From positions 1 through 14,007 of the forward strand of contig CAYHYZ010000017.1 of NCBI GenBank assembly GCA_964360995.1: 14,007 bases of DNA, written 5' to 3'. Positions within the stretch are counted from its first letter, which is position 1. Every line of letters begins with the position of its first letter. The notes beneath the pieces are model-generated. The model saw only the letters and a program-made list of their open reading frames with translations. It ran no database searches and was not told the origin of the DNA. The translations under genes were made by a program, and so were the position numbers. This DNA is from CAYHBS01 sp964360995. Its GTDB lineage: Bacteria; Patescibacteriota; Minisyncoccia; Ryanbacterales; HO2-45-13. Positions 1 to 7,169 of the stretch are shown here, piece after piece.

Positions 1-1341
1 GCTTTCGAGATAACTTTCATCTACCCCCACAGCTTCCATATCGCCGGACGCACGTAAATCCTCCTGTGATTCAAAGCGTTTGCGCTGTTCTATAGGATCG
101 TTGAGCTCTGCATAGGCGTTCATGACTTCTTGCCCGCCCATAATCAGCTGTACGCGATCGGCGTACTGCCCTCCAGGAGCCGCTTTTGCGAGCGGAGAGA
201 TATCGAGCGGATGGTGCGTGATAAATGTTGGGCTGACAAGGTGCTTGCGTACTGATTTCTTGAATATTTCATCTAACAGCTTTCCCTTCGTCATCGCGCG
301 TCCCACCTGAATGCCGAGGCGCTCGGTTGCAGAGCGAAGATCATCGACGCTCATCGATTCCACACCGGGAAGCAACGCATACTCTTTAATCGCGTCCATA
401 AACTTTATGCGCTTGAATGGCTTTTTGATTTTGATTTCTTTTCCGTCAAACGACAATACCAGCTTTCCTACCGACTGTTTGACCACCGCAAGCACAAAGC
501 GCTCAAGAAACATTTCGAGCGAATGACGGTCTTCATATGCCATATATCCTTCAAGCTCGGTAAATTCAGGGGAATGAGAAACGTCTATTCCTTCGTTACG
601 AAAATTTTTGCCAATTTCAAACACTCGTGGCATTCCTCCCACAATCAAGCGCTTGAGATAGAGTTCTGGTGCAATACGCAAATATAATTTTTCTTCAAGC
701 GCGTTATGGAATGTTTCAAATGGACGCGCAAGCGCGCCACCGTAGAGGGGCTGCAAAATAGGAGTCTCCACTTCTTCAAATCCTTCATGTTCGAGAAATG
801 TACGCATGGCGGAAATAATATCGCGACGCGCCTTGAAACGCGCACGCGTTTCTTCGTTGGTGAGCAAATCGAGCGCGCGGGTACGAAATCGTTCTTCCAT
901 ATCTTGGAGTCCCGCCCAACTATCCGGAAGCGGCAACAGCGCCTTTGCGAGTGGTCGCCAGTTGGACGCAAGCACGGTGGGTTCTTTGCGTTTTGTGAGA
1001 AATGGAGACCCTGTGATTTCTACCACATCGCCTACGTCGATGTTGTCGATAAATGCGCCGTAGGACTCATCTCCAATGTCATCTTTTTTCAGATAGATCT
1101 GCAGCTTCCCTGAACCGTCGTCGATATCTAAAAATGTCGCTCCTCCATGTCCACGAATGGCACGTACACGCCCTGCAACGGTCAGTGTGAGTCGCTTCTT
1201 CTTCAGTAGCGCTTTAAATGTGTCGCGCACTTCTGCGGTGGTGTGCGTGCGCGCGACTTCGGACGGATACGCCGAACCAAAGCGTTCGGTTAAACGCTGT
1301 AACTTTGCGAATCGAATATTGCGAATGTCGTCGAGTGACAT
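1..1341 (-). CDS. lysS: Lysine--tRNA ligase, class II (LysRS), C-terminus cut by window edge
   Basis: Charges tRNA-Lys with lysine in the cytoplasm using ATP. The reading frame is open from the ATG at 1341 to base 1, giving 447 residues without a stop. An N-terminal OB-fold anticodon-binding domain lies at about residues 53-125. The class II catalytic core follows: motif 1 around residues 191-200 (ETPILQ), the LysRS signature LYLRIAPELYLKRL at 219-232, and motif 2 at 247-251 (FRNEG) followed by HSPEFTELEGYMAY. Near the end GGQEVMNAYAELND (402-415) matches the family's GGREIGNGFSELND block. Motif 3 (GLGIGIDR-type) and roughly 50 C-terminal residues lie outside the window. The start codon overlaps the greA stop in TAATG, so the two genes are translationally coupled and probably share the greA promoter. 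The product is certain; only the C-terminus is unseen. Confidence 0.97.
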   Translation of the reverse strand, partial: MSLDDIRNIRFAKLQRLTERFGSAYPSEVARTHTTAEVRDTFKALLKKKRLTLTVAGRVRAIRGHGGATFLDIDDGSGKLQIYLKKDDIGDESYGAFIDNIDVGDVVEITGSPFLTKRKEPTVLASNWRPLAKALLPLPDSWAGLQDMEERFRTRALDLLTNEETRARFKARRDIISAMRTFLEHEGFEEVETPILQPLYGGALARPFETFHNALEEKLYLRIAPELYLKRLIVGGMPRVFEIGKNFRNEGIDVSHSPEFTELEGYMAYEDRHSLEMFLERFVLAVVKQSVGKLVLSFDGKEIKIKKPFKRIKFMDAIKEYALLPGVESMSVDDLRSATERLGIQVGRAMTKGKLLDEIFKKSVRKHLVSPTFITHHPLDISPLAKAAPGGQYADRVQLIMGGQEVMNAYAELNDPIEQRKRFESQEDLRASGDMEAVGVDESYLES

Positions 1342-1826
1342 TATTGAATTTCGGTAATGCGGTAGGTCCGCTCACCTTTTGGTCCACGCACGAGCACTTT
1401 ATCGCCCATCTTGTGCCCTAAGAAAGCTTTGCCGAATGGAGACTCGTGAGAGATTTTTCCTTCGGCAAGGTTCACTTCGTGTGTACCAACTATAGTATAC
1501 GTTGCCTCAGCTCCGTCGTCACCAGATACTGAAAGCGTAGAACCAAGCCCAATGGCGTCTTTGTTGGATCTCTTCTCGATAATGCGCGCGCGTGATAAAT
1601 AGTCATCCAGGCGCTGAATTTGTGCCTCATTGACCATGTGCTCTTCTTTGGCTTGTGCGTACTCTGCATTTTCGGAAAGATCTCCCAACCCCTTCGCAAA
1701 CTCGAGCTTGTTTGCAATTTCAATACGGCGAACCCCCTTGAGTTCTTCGAGCTCACGCTTTAATGCATCGAGTCCTTCTTGTGAAATATACTCGTCTGAG
1801 ATTTCTTCGTGTGATTTTTTGATCAT
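1341..1826 (-). CDS. greA: Transcription elongation factor GreA
   Basis: Rescues backtracked RNA polymerase by entering the secondary channel and stimulating cleavage of the extruded RNA 3' end. The 161-residue protein has the usual two parts: an N-terminal antiparallel coiled coil (about 14-85) and a C-terminal FKBP-like domain (about 90-161). The coiled-coil tip carries GDLSENAEY at 48-56, whose D49 and E52 correspond to the paired acidic residues (D41 and E44 in E. coli) that coordinate the catalytic magnesium. The C-terminal SPFGKAFLGHKMGDKVLV segment is typical of the family. Length is normal (E. coli 158). The ATG at 1826 is the only start that keeps the full first helix; no Shine-Dalgarno sequence precedes it. 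It is first in a two-gene unit with lysS, behind a strong predicted promoter at 1876-1904. Confidence 0.96.
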   Translation of the reverse strand: MIKKSHEEISDEYISQEGLDALKRELEELKGVRRIEIANKLEFAKGLGDLSENAEYAQAKEEHMVNEAQIQRLDDYLSRARIIEKRSNKDAIGLGSTLSVSGDDGAEATYTIVGTHEVNLAEGKISHESPFGKAFLGHKMGDKVLVRGPKGERTYRITEIQ

Positions 1827-1844
1827 GTGTTTTTATCGATTAAA

Positions 1845-1860
1845 CGCGCCCGGAGGCGCG
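1845..1860 (-). promoter_or_regulatory. Stem-loop with UNCG-type tetraloop in the greA leader
   Basis: On the minus strand the sequence forms a 6-bp all-GC stem (CGCGCC/GGCGCG) closed by the loop TCCG. A C-(UNCG)-G loop is a known unusually stable RNA tetraloop; read on the plus strand the loop would be CGGA, which is not of that class. The hairpin begins about nine bases after the start predicted for the greA promoter, so it would sit near the 5' end of the greA-lysS mRNA. It is followed by only three T residues. It could protect the message, act as a processing point, or weakly terminate mrdA read-through. The structure is seen directly; its role is inferred. Confidence 0.5.
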
Positions 1861-1875
1861 AATTAATACCTGCAT

Positions 1876-1904
1876 ATCATACGGATAACGGTGCGTGCGG
1901 TCAA
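1876..1904 (-). promoter_or_regulatory. Sigma-70-type promoter for greA-lysS
   Basis: On the minus strand TTGACC (1904-1899) and TATGAT (1881-1876) are separated by exactly 17 bases; each hexamer matches five of six consensus positions. The -35 box overlaps the TGA stop codon of mrdA (1903-1901). Transcription would start near 1869, leaving a leader of about 43 bases to greA. It is the best promoter match I found in the window. Confidence 0.65.
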
Positions 1905-3658
1905 GGAGCGATAATCCCTACTTCCGCTACTGGCTCGGTGGACATGATACCGTCCACCCCACCGTGCTGGGTAATCCATTCCAGCACACGATATCCCAGC
2001 ACCCCCGCACCCACGTTGTTTTCTCGCGGCCCCGCTTCAAGGAAAAATACCATACCAAGCGGATCGGCGGTGTCTGTGGTGTACGCGATAAGCCACGAGT
2101 GCGAGCGGAGCTTATTTCCCACCTCCGCGCTTCCCGACTTTGCGGCAATGATATATGGAAGATCTCCAAGTAATTTTGCGGTACCAATTTCCGTCGTCAT
2201 AATCATTCCTTCTTTCACCACTTGGAGATGCGCAGAATCAAGCGCCACTGCGATTCCCTTCTTTTCCTCCATATGTTTTTCTGGGCCAGACAGCACCGCG
2301 CGAAGTACATGTGGCACGATGAGTTCCTTCCCGTTTGCAAGCAATGAAAGCGCGACGCCCATTTGGAGTGGCGTGATTGCAAAATCTCCTTGACCGATAC
2401 TTGAGTGATAGGTGTCTCCCAGTCGCCATATGGGATCCTCCGGGTGACGCTCAGCTTTTTTTGTTGCGTCTGGTATCTGACCCGCCTTTTCTCCCGAAAG
2501 ATCAATACCAGAAATTTCGCCGATATGAAACTTCTGGAGCCATGCAGTAAGCCTTGAAATTCCGAGTCCCGCAATATCGCCATATCCCCCACCCACAGTG
2601 TAGAAATAAATGTTCGAAGAGACTGCGAGAGCGCGTCGCATATCCACCAGTCCCTGCGCGCGAAACTCTCCAAAGCGCGTGAATGTTCCTGGTTGATAGG
2701 GATTAGGAATAAGGAGTGCGTCGGTACTGAGAATTTGGCGCTCGGGTGTGATGACTCCTTCATGTAACGCCGCCGTTGCATAAAATGGCTTGACCGTAGA
2801 ACCGGGAGCGTAGGTACCCGCAATTGCACGGTTAAATAGCGGACTCCGCGCGTCACTAATGAGCTCGGCGTACTCTTCATTAGTAATGCCTTTTGAAAAT
2901 GCACCGGCGTCAAAGCTAGGATAACTCACTAATGTGAGCACCTCGCCATTATGTGCATTAAAAAGTAGCGCGGCACCTCCTTTAAATCCCTGTTCTTTAA
3001 TGATGCGCTCAAGTTCGGTATAGGTAGTGACTTGGAGTTCGCGATCGATGGAGAGCTGAATGTTTCCACCGGCATCTGGTGGGTCTACAAATCCTGATGA
3101 AATCACCTCTCCTCGTGCGTCAACTTCTTGCAACCGCTCGCCCACTTCTCCACGCAGAATTTCGTCGTAGGTATATTCAACGCCATCTCGCCCTAATGCT
3201 TCAAAATCTCGCAGTTCGGCATCTTTTTTAACATCTTTTTCGGATGGGGCACCTACAAAACCAATGAGATGTGAAAATGCTACAGGATGAGAGAGCACGC
3301 GAATGCTGCGCTCTTCTTCGGGAATCCAACTATTAGATACAATCACTCTGCCTTTGCGATCGTAAATAACTCCGCGATCTGCGGTATACACTTCGCGCTG
3401 CAAATGATTTTGTGTGGAGCGCTCCGCAAACGCCGCTCCCTGTACGCTCCCTAAGTAGAGCGTGCGCCCAAATAGCAGTACACCTCCCGTAAGCAAAATG
3501 GAAAACAACAATAAATATGAAAACGATGAAAATGGACGCTCAACCACCGCTACACGGCTATCATCATCACCAACAAATATGCCCGAATCAACGAGAATTT
3601 CATCAAACCCAATATAGTCAGCGTAATCGCGCTTTCGGAGTTTTTGTAACCACCGCAT
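1901..3658 (-). CDS. mrdA: Penicillin-binding protein 2, elongasome transpeptidase
   Basis: Class B penicillin-binding protein that cross-links peptidoglycan during lateral wall growth, working with MreBCD and a RodA-type glycosyltransferase. The 585-residue protein has a cytoplasmic N-terminus (1-43), one membrane segment (about 45-67), the class B dimerisation domain beginning with ADRGVIYDRKG near residue 93, and a C-terminal transpeptidase domain. All three active-site motifs are present: STVK with nucleophile S287, SSN at 347-349, and KSGS at 507-510. KSG instead of KTG is normal for PBP2. It is somewhat shorter than E. coli PBP2 (633). The ATG at 3658 lies inside mreD, giving a 41-base overlap; I keep it because the next ATG would remove the membrane anchor and the DEILVDS segment, which resembles the cytoplasmic lead I recall from related Parcubacteria proteins. 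It ends the proS-mreBCD run. Confidence 0.95.
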   Translation of the reverse strand: MRWLQKLRKRDYADYIGFDEILVDSGIFVGDDDSRVAVVERPFSSFSYLLLFSILLTGGVLLFGRTLYLGSVQGAAFAERSTQNHLQREVYTADRGVIYDRKGRVIVSNSWIPEEERSIRVLSHPVAFSHLIGFVGAPSEKDVKKDAELRDFEALGRDGVEYTYDEILRGEVGERLQEVDARGEVISSGFVDPPDAGGNIQLSIDRELQVTTYTELERIIKEQGFKGGAALLFNAHNGEVLTLVSYPSFDAGAFSKGITNEEYAELISDARSPLFNRAIAGTYAPGSTVKPFYATAALHEGVITPERQILSTDALLIPNPYQPGTFTRFGEFRAQGLVDMRRALAVSSNIYFYTVGGGYGDIAGLGISRLTAWLQKFHIGEISGIDLSGEKAGQIPDATKKAERHPEDPIWRLGDTYHSSIGQGDFAITPLQMGVALSLLANGKELIVPHVLRAVLSGPEKHMEEKKGIAVALDSAHLQVVKEGMIMTTEIGTAKLLGDLPYIIAAKSGSAEVGNKLRSHSWLIAYTTDTADPLGMVFFLEAGPRENNVGAGVLGYRVLEWITQHGGVDGIMSTEPVAEVGIIAP

Positions 3659-4049
3659 GGTAAAAATAATAGCTCGCCATAAATGTAACGGAAAATACTA
3701 CGAGCGTGAGCATATAGAGTGCCGCCGTCATGATACCACGTAGTATCATCGTGCTTGCGAGCGCTCCGTGGAGCGCAAGCATAACCAGCGCAGTTTTTGC
3801 TACCACAAATACTACAATGCCAGTAAGCTCAAGGAGCAGTATTGCAAGTGGTTGCTCGAACAACAGACGCCGCTTGAGCATTGCGACGCTTGCATATGCA
3901 AGCGCGAGCGCGCCGATTGTCATGCCGACCGGAAGAGATGAAACGGATTCAAGTAGGATGCCTACGACCAATAAAAATAGTACGCTCCAAAAACGCGACA
4001 GCTGAGCAAATGCAATGACTGCGCCAATAATGAGCAGCTCAAAAATCAT
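3618..4049 (-). CDS. mreD: MreD-like rod shape-determining membrane protein
   Basis: Integral membrane component of the elongasome. The 143-residue product is almost entirely hydrophobic, with about four to five predicted membrane segments (roughly 3-20, 22-40, 43-58, 68-90 and 100-130) and a short basic tail ending TKTPKARLR. Sequence identity to MreD is weak, as is usual for this fast-evolving family; the call rests on size (E. coli 162), topology and position between mreC and mrdA. Its ATG overlaps the mreC stop codon in ATGA, indicating translational coupling, and its last 41 bases are shared with the start of mrdA in another frame. No signature catalytic residues are expected. A different small membrane protein cannot be fully excluded, but the context makes MreD by far the likeliest. 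Confidence 0.85.
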   Translation of the reverse strand: MIFELLIIGAVIAFAQLSRFWSVLFLLVVGILLESVSSLPVGMTIGALALAYASVAMLKRRLLFEQPLAILLLELTGIVVFVVAKTALVMLALHGALASTMILRGIMTAALYMLTLVVFSVTFMASYYFYHAVVTKTPKARLR

Positions 4050-4813
4050 TCCGGCGTGACTTGCACAAATAATCGCTGAATTGTTTGCACATTTGTTGGG
4101 GACTCAATGCGCACATCTGCAAATGAGCTCGCAGGATTTTGTTCTACCGACGCCACAATGCCAAGTACTAATTTTTCGGAAGCATTATTCACGATTAGCA
4201 TTCCCACCTTTGGTGCAATGTCACTTGGTATCTTTGCGCTATAGAGTCCAAGGCCAAGTCCTTGGATTTGTAAATCAATTTCTGCCTCCAGTAATACACT
4301 TTCAGAAATATACCCGGGACTCGAGTAGAGACGCACCTTACTGCGATGTGCCATCACCTCACCTACTTCACCTATGAGACCAGATGGAGTCCGCACACGA
4401 GCGCCCGAGCGCACGCCATCAGTGTCGCCTCGATCAATAAGGATGGTATTTTCAAAGCCGTCCAGCGTACGCATGAGCACGCGCGCCGGGAGATCACTCC
4501 CCCCTACTACGCCTTCAATATATTTTGCATTGAGCGATTCGAGTTCGGAAACGCGCGCTTGCGCAGTACGAAAGTTTTCTTCGTACATTGCTGACTGATT
4601 GGTTAGTGCTTGCACCGCAGTGCGCGATCCAAATCCACGGAGATCCCACGACGCACGAATATACGCAAGCGACGACTCGATACCCATGAGCGGTGGAACT
4701 GCAATATGCATGAGTGCGATGCGGAGGGGCTGAAAAAAACCTACGACGGAAAGTGTGACGTAGGATGCAACGACCGCACTGATTATTACCCCGGTGACAC
4801 TACGGCGACGCAT
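4046..4813 (-). CDS. mreC: Rod shape-determining protein MreC
   Basis: Bitopic membrane protein that links cytoplasmic MreB filaments to PBP2 and RodA on the outer face of the membrane. The 255-residue product has a basic start (MRRRSVTG), one membrane segment at about 8-27, a helical stretch likely to form a coiled coil (about 66-98), and the two six-stranded beta-barrel subdomains of MreC. The signature ILIDRGDTDGVRSGARV (124-140) followed by TPSGLIGEVGEV is characteristic of the first barrel. It is shorter than E. coli MreC (367), lacking that protein's long C-terminal tail. It starts only two bases after the mreB stop codon and overlaps mreD by ATGA, so mreB, mreC and mreD form a tightly coupled unit. 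Confidence 0.94.
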   Translation of the reverse strand: MRRRSVTGVIISAVVASYVTLSVVGFFQPLRIALMHIAVPPLMGIESSLAYIRASWDLRGFGSRTAVQALTNQSAMYEENFRTAQARVSELESLNAKYIEGVVGGSDLPARVLMRTLDGFENTILIDRGDTDGVRSGARVRTPSGLIGEVGEVMAHRSKVRLYSSPGYISESVLLEAEIDLQIQGLGLGLYSAKIPSDIAPKVGMLIVNNASEKLVLGIVASVEQNPASSFADVRIESPTNVQTIQRLFVQVTPE

Positions 4814-4815
4814 AG

Positions 4816-5868
4816 CTATGCAAATACTGCTTCTTCATCCGGCTCGATGAGCACTTCACGAAGCGAATCAAGATCTTCTAATATAATGCCAGTTCCCCGA
4901 ACGACAGCGGTGAGTGGATCGTCGGCTACGTGCACCGGAATGCGTGTTTCTTTTTCCATGAGCACATCAAGACCACGCAGCAAGGATCCGCCTCCCACAA
5001 GCACAATACCGCGATGGAGGATGTCGGCAACAAGTTCGGGCGGCGTCATCTCAACCGTTTCCTTCACTGCTTTCACTAATGTATGTACCGATCCCTTGAG
5101 GGCTTCACGAATATCAGAATCGGTGACAATCACTTCGCGCGGGAGTCCCGATACTAAATCTCGTCCTCTCATATTTCCTTCCAACTCCTCTGTAAGTGGA
5201 ACGGCAGAACCGAGCGCTATTTTCAAATCTTCCGCCGTACGCTCTCCAACAAGCATTTTAAATTCTTCGCGCGCGTAATCAATAATATCTTTATTGAGTC
5301 TATCTCCCGCAACACGCAAATTTTTAGATGCGACGATGCCCCCAAGTGAAATAACCGCGATGTCCGTGGTGCCACCTCCAATGTCTACAATCATGTTCCC
5401 TACCGGATCCTGAATATTCATGCGTACTCCAATTGCCGCGGCCATGGGCTCTTCCACTAAATACACTTCGCGGGCTCCTGCGGACGTGGCGGCGTCTTTT
5501 ACGGCACGGCGCTCTACTTCAGTAATTCCCGAAGGAACACCAATAACCACACGCGGACGCGCAATACGGCGCACCTGGGATCCATACACACGTTCAATGA
5601 AATAGCGAATCATTTCCTGAGTAATTTCAAAATCAGAAATAACACCATCTATCAGCGGTCGATGCGCAACGATGTGCGCGGGGGTACGTCCCACCATGCG
5701 CTTCGCGGCGCTTCCCACCGCTACCACTTTGCCAGTTTTTTGATTGACCGCGACGACAGAGGGTTCATTAATAACAACGCCTCGTCCCTTCACGTACACG
5801 AGCGTGTACGCGGTTCCAAGGTCAATACCAATATCATTTGCGAATCGCTGAAATAATTTTCCAAACAT
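4816..5868 (-). CDS. mreB: Actin-like cell shape protein MreB (elongasome copy)
   Basis: Actin-family ATPase that polymerises beneath the membrane and directs wall synthesis. The 350-residue form starts at the ATG at 5868, four bases after the proS stop. The start is set by MFGKLFQRFANDIGIDLGT, an amphipathic N-terminal helix like the membrane anchor of E. coli MreB followed by phosphate-1. Phosphate-2 is DIGGGTTD (162-169), the catalytic-glutamate block is VEEPMAAAIG (138-147), and the adenosine motif is VGGGSLLRG (291-299). A longer frame to 6036 exists but would overlap proS by 164 bases and precede the conserved N-terminus. One oddity is Y21 in phosphate-1 (DLGTAYT), where MreB proteins usually have N (DLGTANT); the second copy keeps N. 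It sits first among mreB-mreC-mreD-mrdA, which supports the elongasome role. Confidence 0.96.
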   Translation of the reverse strand: MFGKLFQRFANDIGIDLGTAYTLVYVKGRGVVINEPSVVAVNQKTGKVVAVGSAAKRMVGRTPAHIVAHRPLIDGVISDFEITQEMIRYFIERVYGSQVRRIARPRVVIGVPSGITEVERRAVKDAATSAGAREVYLVEEPMAAAIGVRMNIQDPVGNMIVDIGGGTTDIAVISLGGIVASKNLRVAGDRLNKDIIDYAREEFKMLVGERTAEDLKIALGSAVPLTEELEGNMRGRDLVSGLPREVIVTDSDIREALKGSVHTLVKAVKETVEMTPPELVADILHRGIVLVGGGSLLRGLDVLMEKETRIPVHVADDPLTAVVRGTGIILEDLDSLREVLIEPDEEAVFA

Positions 5869-5872
5869 AGGT

Positions 5873-7111
5873 TTATGCGGTGATCTTCGCGATGAGTCCG
5901 TCAAAATCAACAAGCACCGGTTCTCCACCACTGCGATGTTTACATTCATACTTACTCTGTGCGAGCGTTTTATCCGATACGACGACACGGAATGGGAGCC
6001 CCAGTAAATCGGCATCGGCAAATCGCTCTCCTGCACTCACGTCTGCGCGGTCATCGAGTAACACCGAAATCCCTGCGGTGTGCAACCGCTCATACAGCCC
6101 TCGCGCCTCCATCGTGACATTCCCGCTGTGTCCGACAGGAATGAGGTGTACAAGTGCTGGAGCCACTTCACGTGGCCAAATTATTCCTTTGTCGTCACTG
6201 AGCACTTCTACGATAGTGCCCATCAAACGTCCGGGACCGATGCCATAACTTGCCATCAGCGGATGCTGATCTTTGCCGTTCGCATCTTTATATTTCAAGT
6301 CATACGCCTCTGGAAAGCGCTTGCCGAGTTTAAAAATATTTCCCACTTCAATTGATTTTGCACGTGTGAGCGCTCCGTCGCAGTTTGGACATTTTTCCGT
6401 TCCTTCGGCAACTTCGGCGTTTCGCGCGAATGTACACGAAGCGCAATATACAATGGTGTCTTCGCCAGACTCGGTCACCACCTGATATTCATGTGAGAAT
6501 TTATCCGTAAATGCGCCCCCCGATGCCTCTACTTCGCGTGCGTCTACTCCGCAACGCGTAAAAATATTGCGATATGCTTGTCGCACCGAATTATAAAATG
6601 CATCTTGTTCTTCTTCGGTCGTGTGAAAACTGTACAGATCTTTCATAAAAAATTCACGCCCGCGGAGAATCCCCGCCTTTGCACGTGGCTCGTCACGAAA
6701 CTTTGATTGAATCTGATAGACCGCGAGTGGTAAATCTCGGTACGACGCAATCGCGCGCTTCGCAATCGCGGCAACGAGTTCTTCATGCGTCCACGCAAGT
6801 CCCACGTCCCGTCCTCCATGATCCTGGAATTGATACATGATTTCTTGGCCATCCCACCGATGTGTTGCTTCCCAAAGCTCTTTCGGTTGCAACGCGGGCA
6901 TATGCATCTCCACGGCACCAATACGATCCATTTCTTCTCTGATGATATTGTTGATATTTGAAAGCACCTTCCATCCCAGTGGTAAATACGTCCACACGCC
7001 CGCCATCAGTTTGTCGACATATCCCGCGCGTGAAAGTAACCGAGCATTGACGCTTGGTTCATCCTTTGGATCTTGGTGCAGGGTGCGAGAAAACAGTTGA
7101 GATTGCAACAT
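5873..7111 (-). CDS. proS: Proline--tRNA ligase lacking the editing (INS) domain
   Basis: Class II synthetase that charges tRNA-Pro. The start MLQSQLF aligns with the family's N-terminal RTSQ-type strand, so the ATG at 7111 is well placed. Motif 1 region lies at about 55-75, motif 2 is FRDEPRAKAG (138-147), motif 3 is YGIGPGRLMG (289-298), and the anticodon-binding domain spans about 318-412. At 412 residues it is about 160 shorter than E. coli ProRS (572). The missing part is the roughly 180-residue INS domain between motifs 2 and 3 that hydrolyses Ala-tRNA-Pro. In its place is a small zinc-ribbon pattern, C223-x2-C226 and C241-x2-C244, followed directly by SIEVGNIFKLG. The gene stops four bases before mreB, so proS probably heads the mre transcript. 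Confidence 0.96.
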   Translation of the reverse strand: MLQSQLFSRTLHQDPKDEPSVNARLLSRAGYVDKLMAGVWTYLPLGWKVLSNINNIIREEMDRIGAVEMHMPALQPKELWEATHRWDGQEIMYQFQDHGGRDVGLAWTHEELVAAIAKRAIASYRDLPLAVYQIQSKFRDEPRAKAGILRGREFFMKDLYSFHTTEEEQDAFYNSVRQAYRNIFTRCGVDAREVEASGGAFTDKFSHEYQVVTESGEDTIVYCASCTFARNAEVAEGTEKCPNCDGALTRAKSIEVGNIFKLGKRFPEAYDLKYKDANGKDQHPLMASYGIGPGRLMGTIVEVLSDDKGIIWPREVAPALVHLIPVGHSGNVTMEARGLYERLHTAGISVLLDDRADVSAGERFADADLLGLPFRVVVSDKTLAQSKYECKHRSGGEPVLVDFDGLIAKITA

Positions 7112-7139
7112 AAAAATGAGCGAGTAACCCGCTCATTTT
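7112..7139 (-). terminator. Perfect 10-bp hairpin with U-tract abutting the proS start codon
   Basis: Arms AAAATGAGCG and CGCTCATTTT pair perfectly around a seven-base loop (7123-7129). On the minus strand the 3' arm ends in TTTTT (7116-7112), directly followed by the proS ATG. This is a Rho-independent terminator shape for transcripts leaving rseP, and because it is symmetric it could also act on the other strand. In a read-through mRNA it would also occlude the proS start codon. The GC core (GAGCG/CGCTC) is short, so efficiency is uncertain. Confidence 0.55.
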
Positions 7140-7163
7140 AGCACTCTTTCCTTGTCCTAGCAA
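7135..7163 (-). promoter_or_regulatory. Putative promoter for proS-mreBCD-mrdA
   Basis: On the minus strand TTGCTA (7163-7158; four of six consensus positions) and TAAAAT (7140-7135; five of six) are 17 bases apart. The predicted start is near 7128, giving a leader of about 17 bases. The -10 box overlaps the upstream arm of the 7113-7139 hairpin, so a transcript begun here would lack that arm and could not form the hairpin. The fit is moderate and untested. Confidence 0.42.
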
Positions 7164-7169
7164 CGCAAA

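Noticed and set aside
706..1113. 135-codon plus-strand frame within lysS
   Set aside because: It is antisense to conserved LysRS sequence, has no recognisable domain and no promoter; it is a coding shadow.
1827..2393. 188-codon plus-strand frame opposite mrdA
   Set aside because: It runs antisense through the conserved transpeptidase domain and has no family features.
4610..5278. 222-codon plus-strand frame opposite mreC and mreB
   Set aside because: It is low-complexity, rich in Ser, Thr and Arg, lies opposite two clear genes and crosses their junction; treated as a shadow frame.
5869..6036. N-terminal extension of mreB to 6036
   Set aside because: The extra 56 residues overlap the end of proS in another frame and precede the conserved amphipathic helix and DLGT motif; the ATG at 5868 gives a normal-length MreB.
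7112..7169. T-box riboswitch before proS
   Set aside because: Synthetase genes can have T-box leaders, but the gap is only 58 bases and lacks the long stem I, specifier loop and T-box sequence; only one simple hairpin is present.
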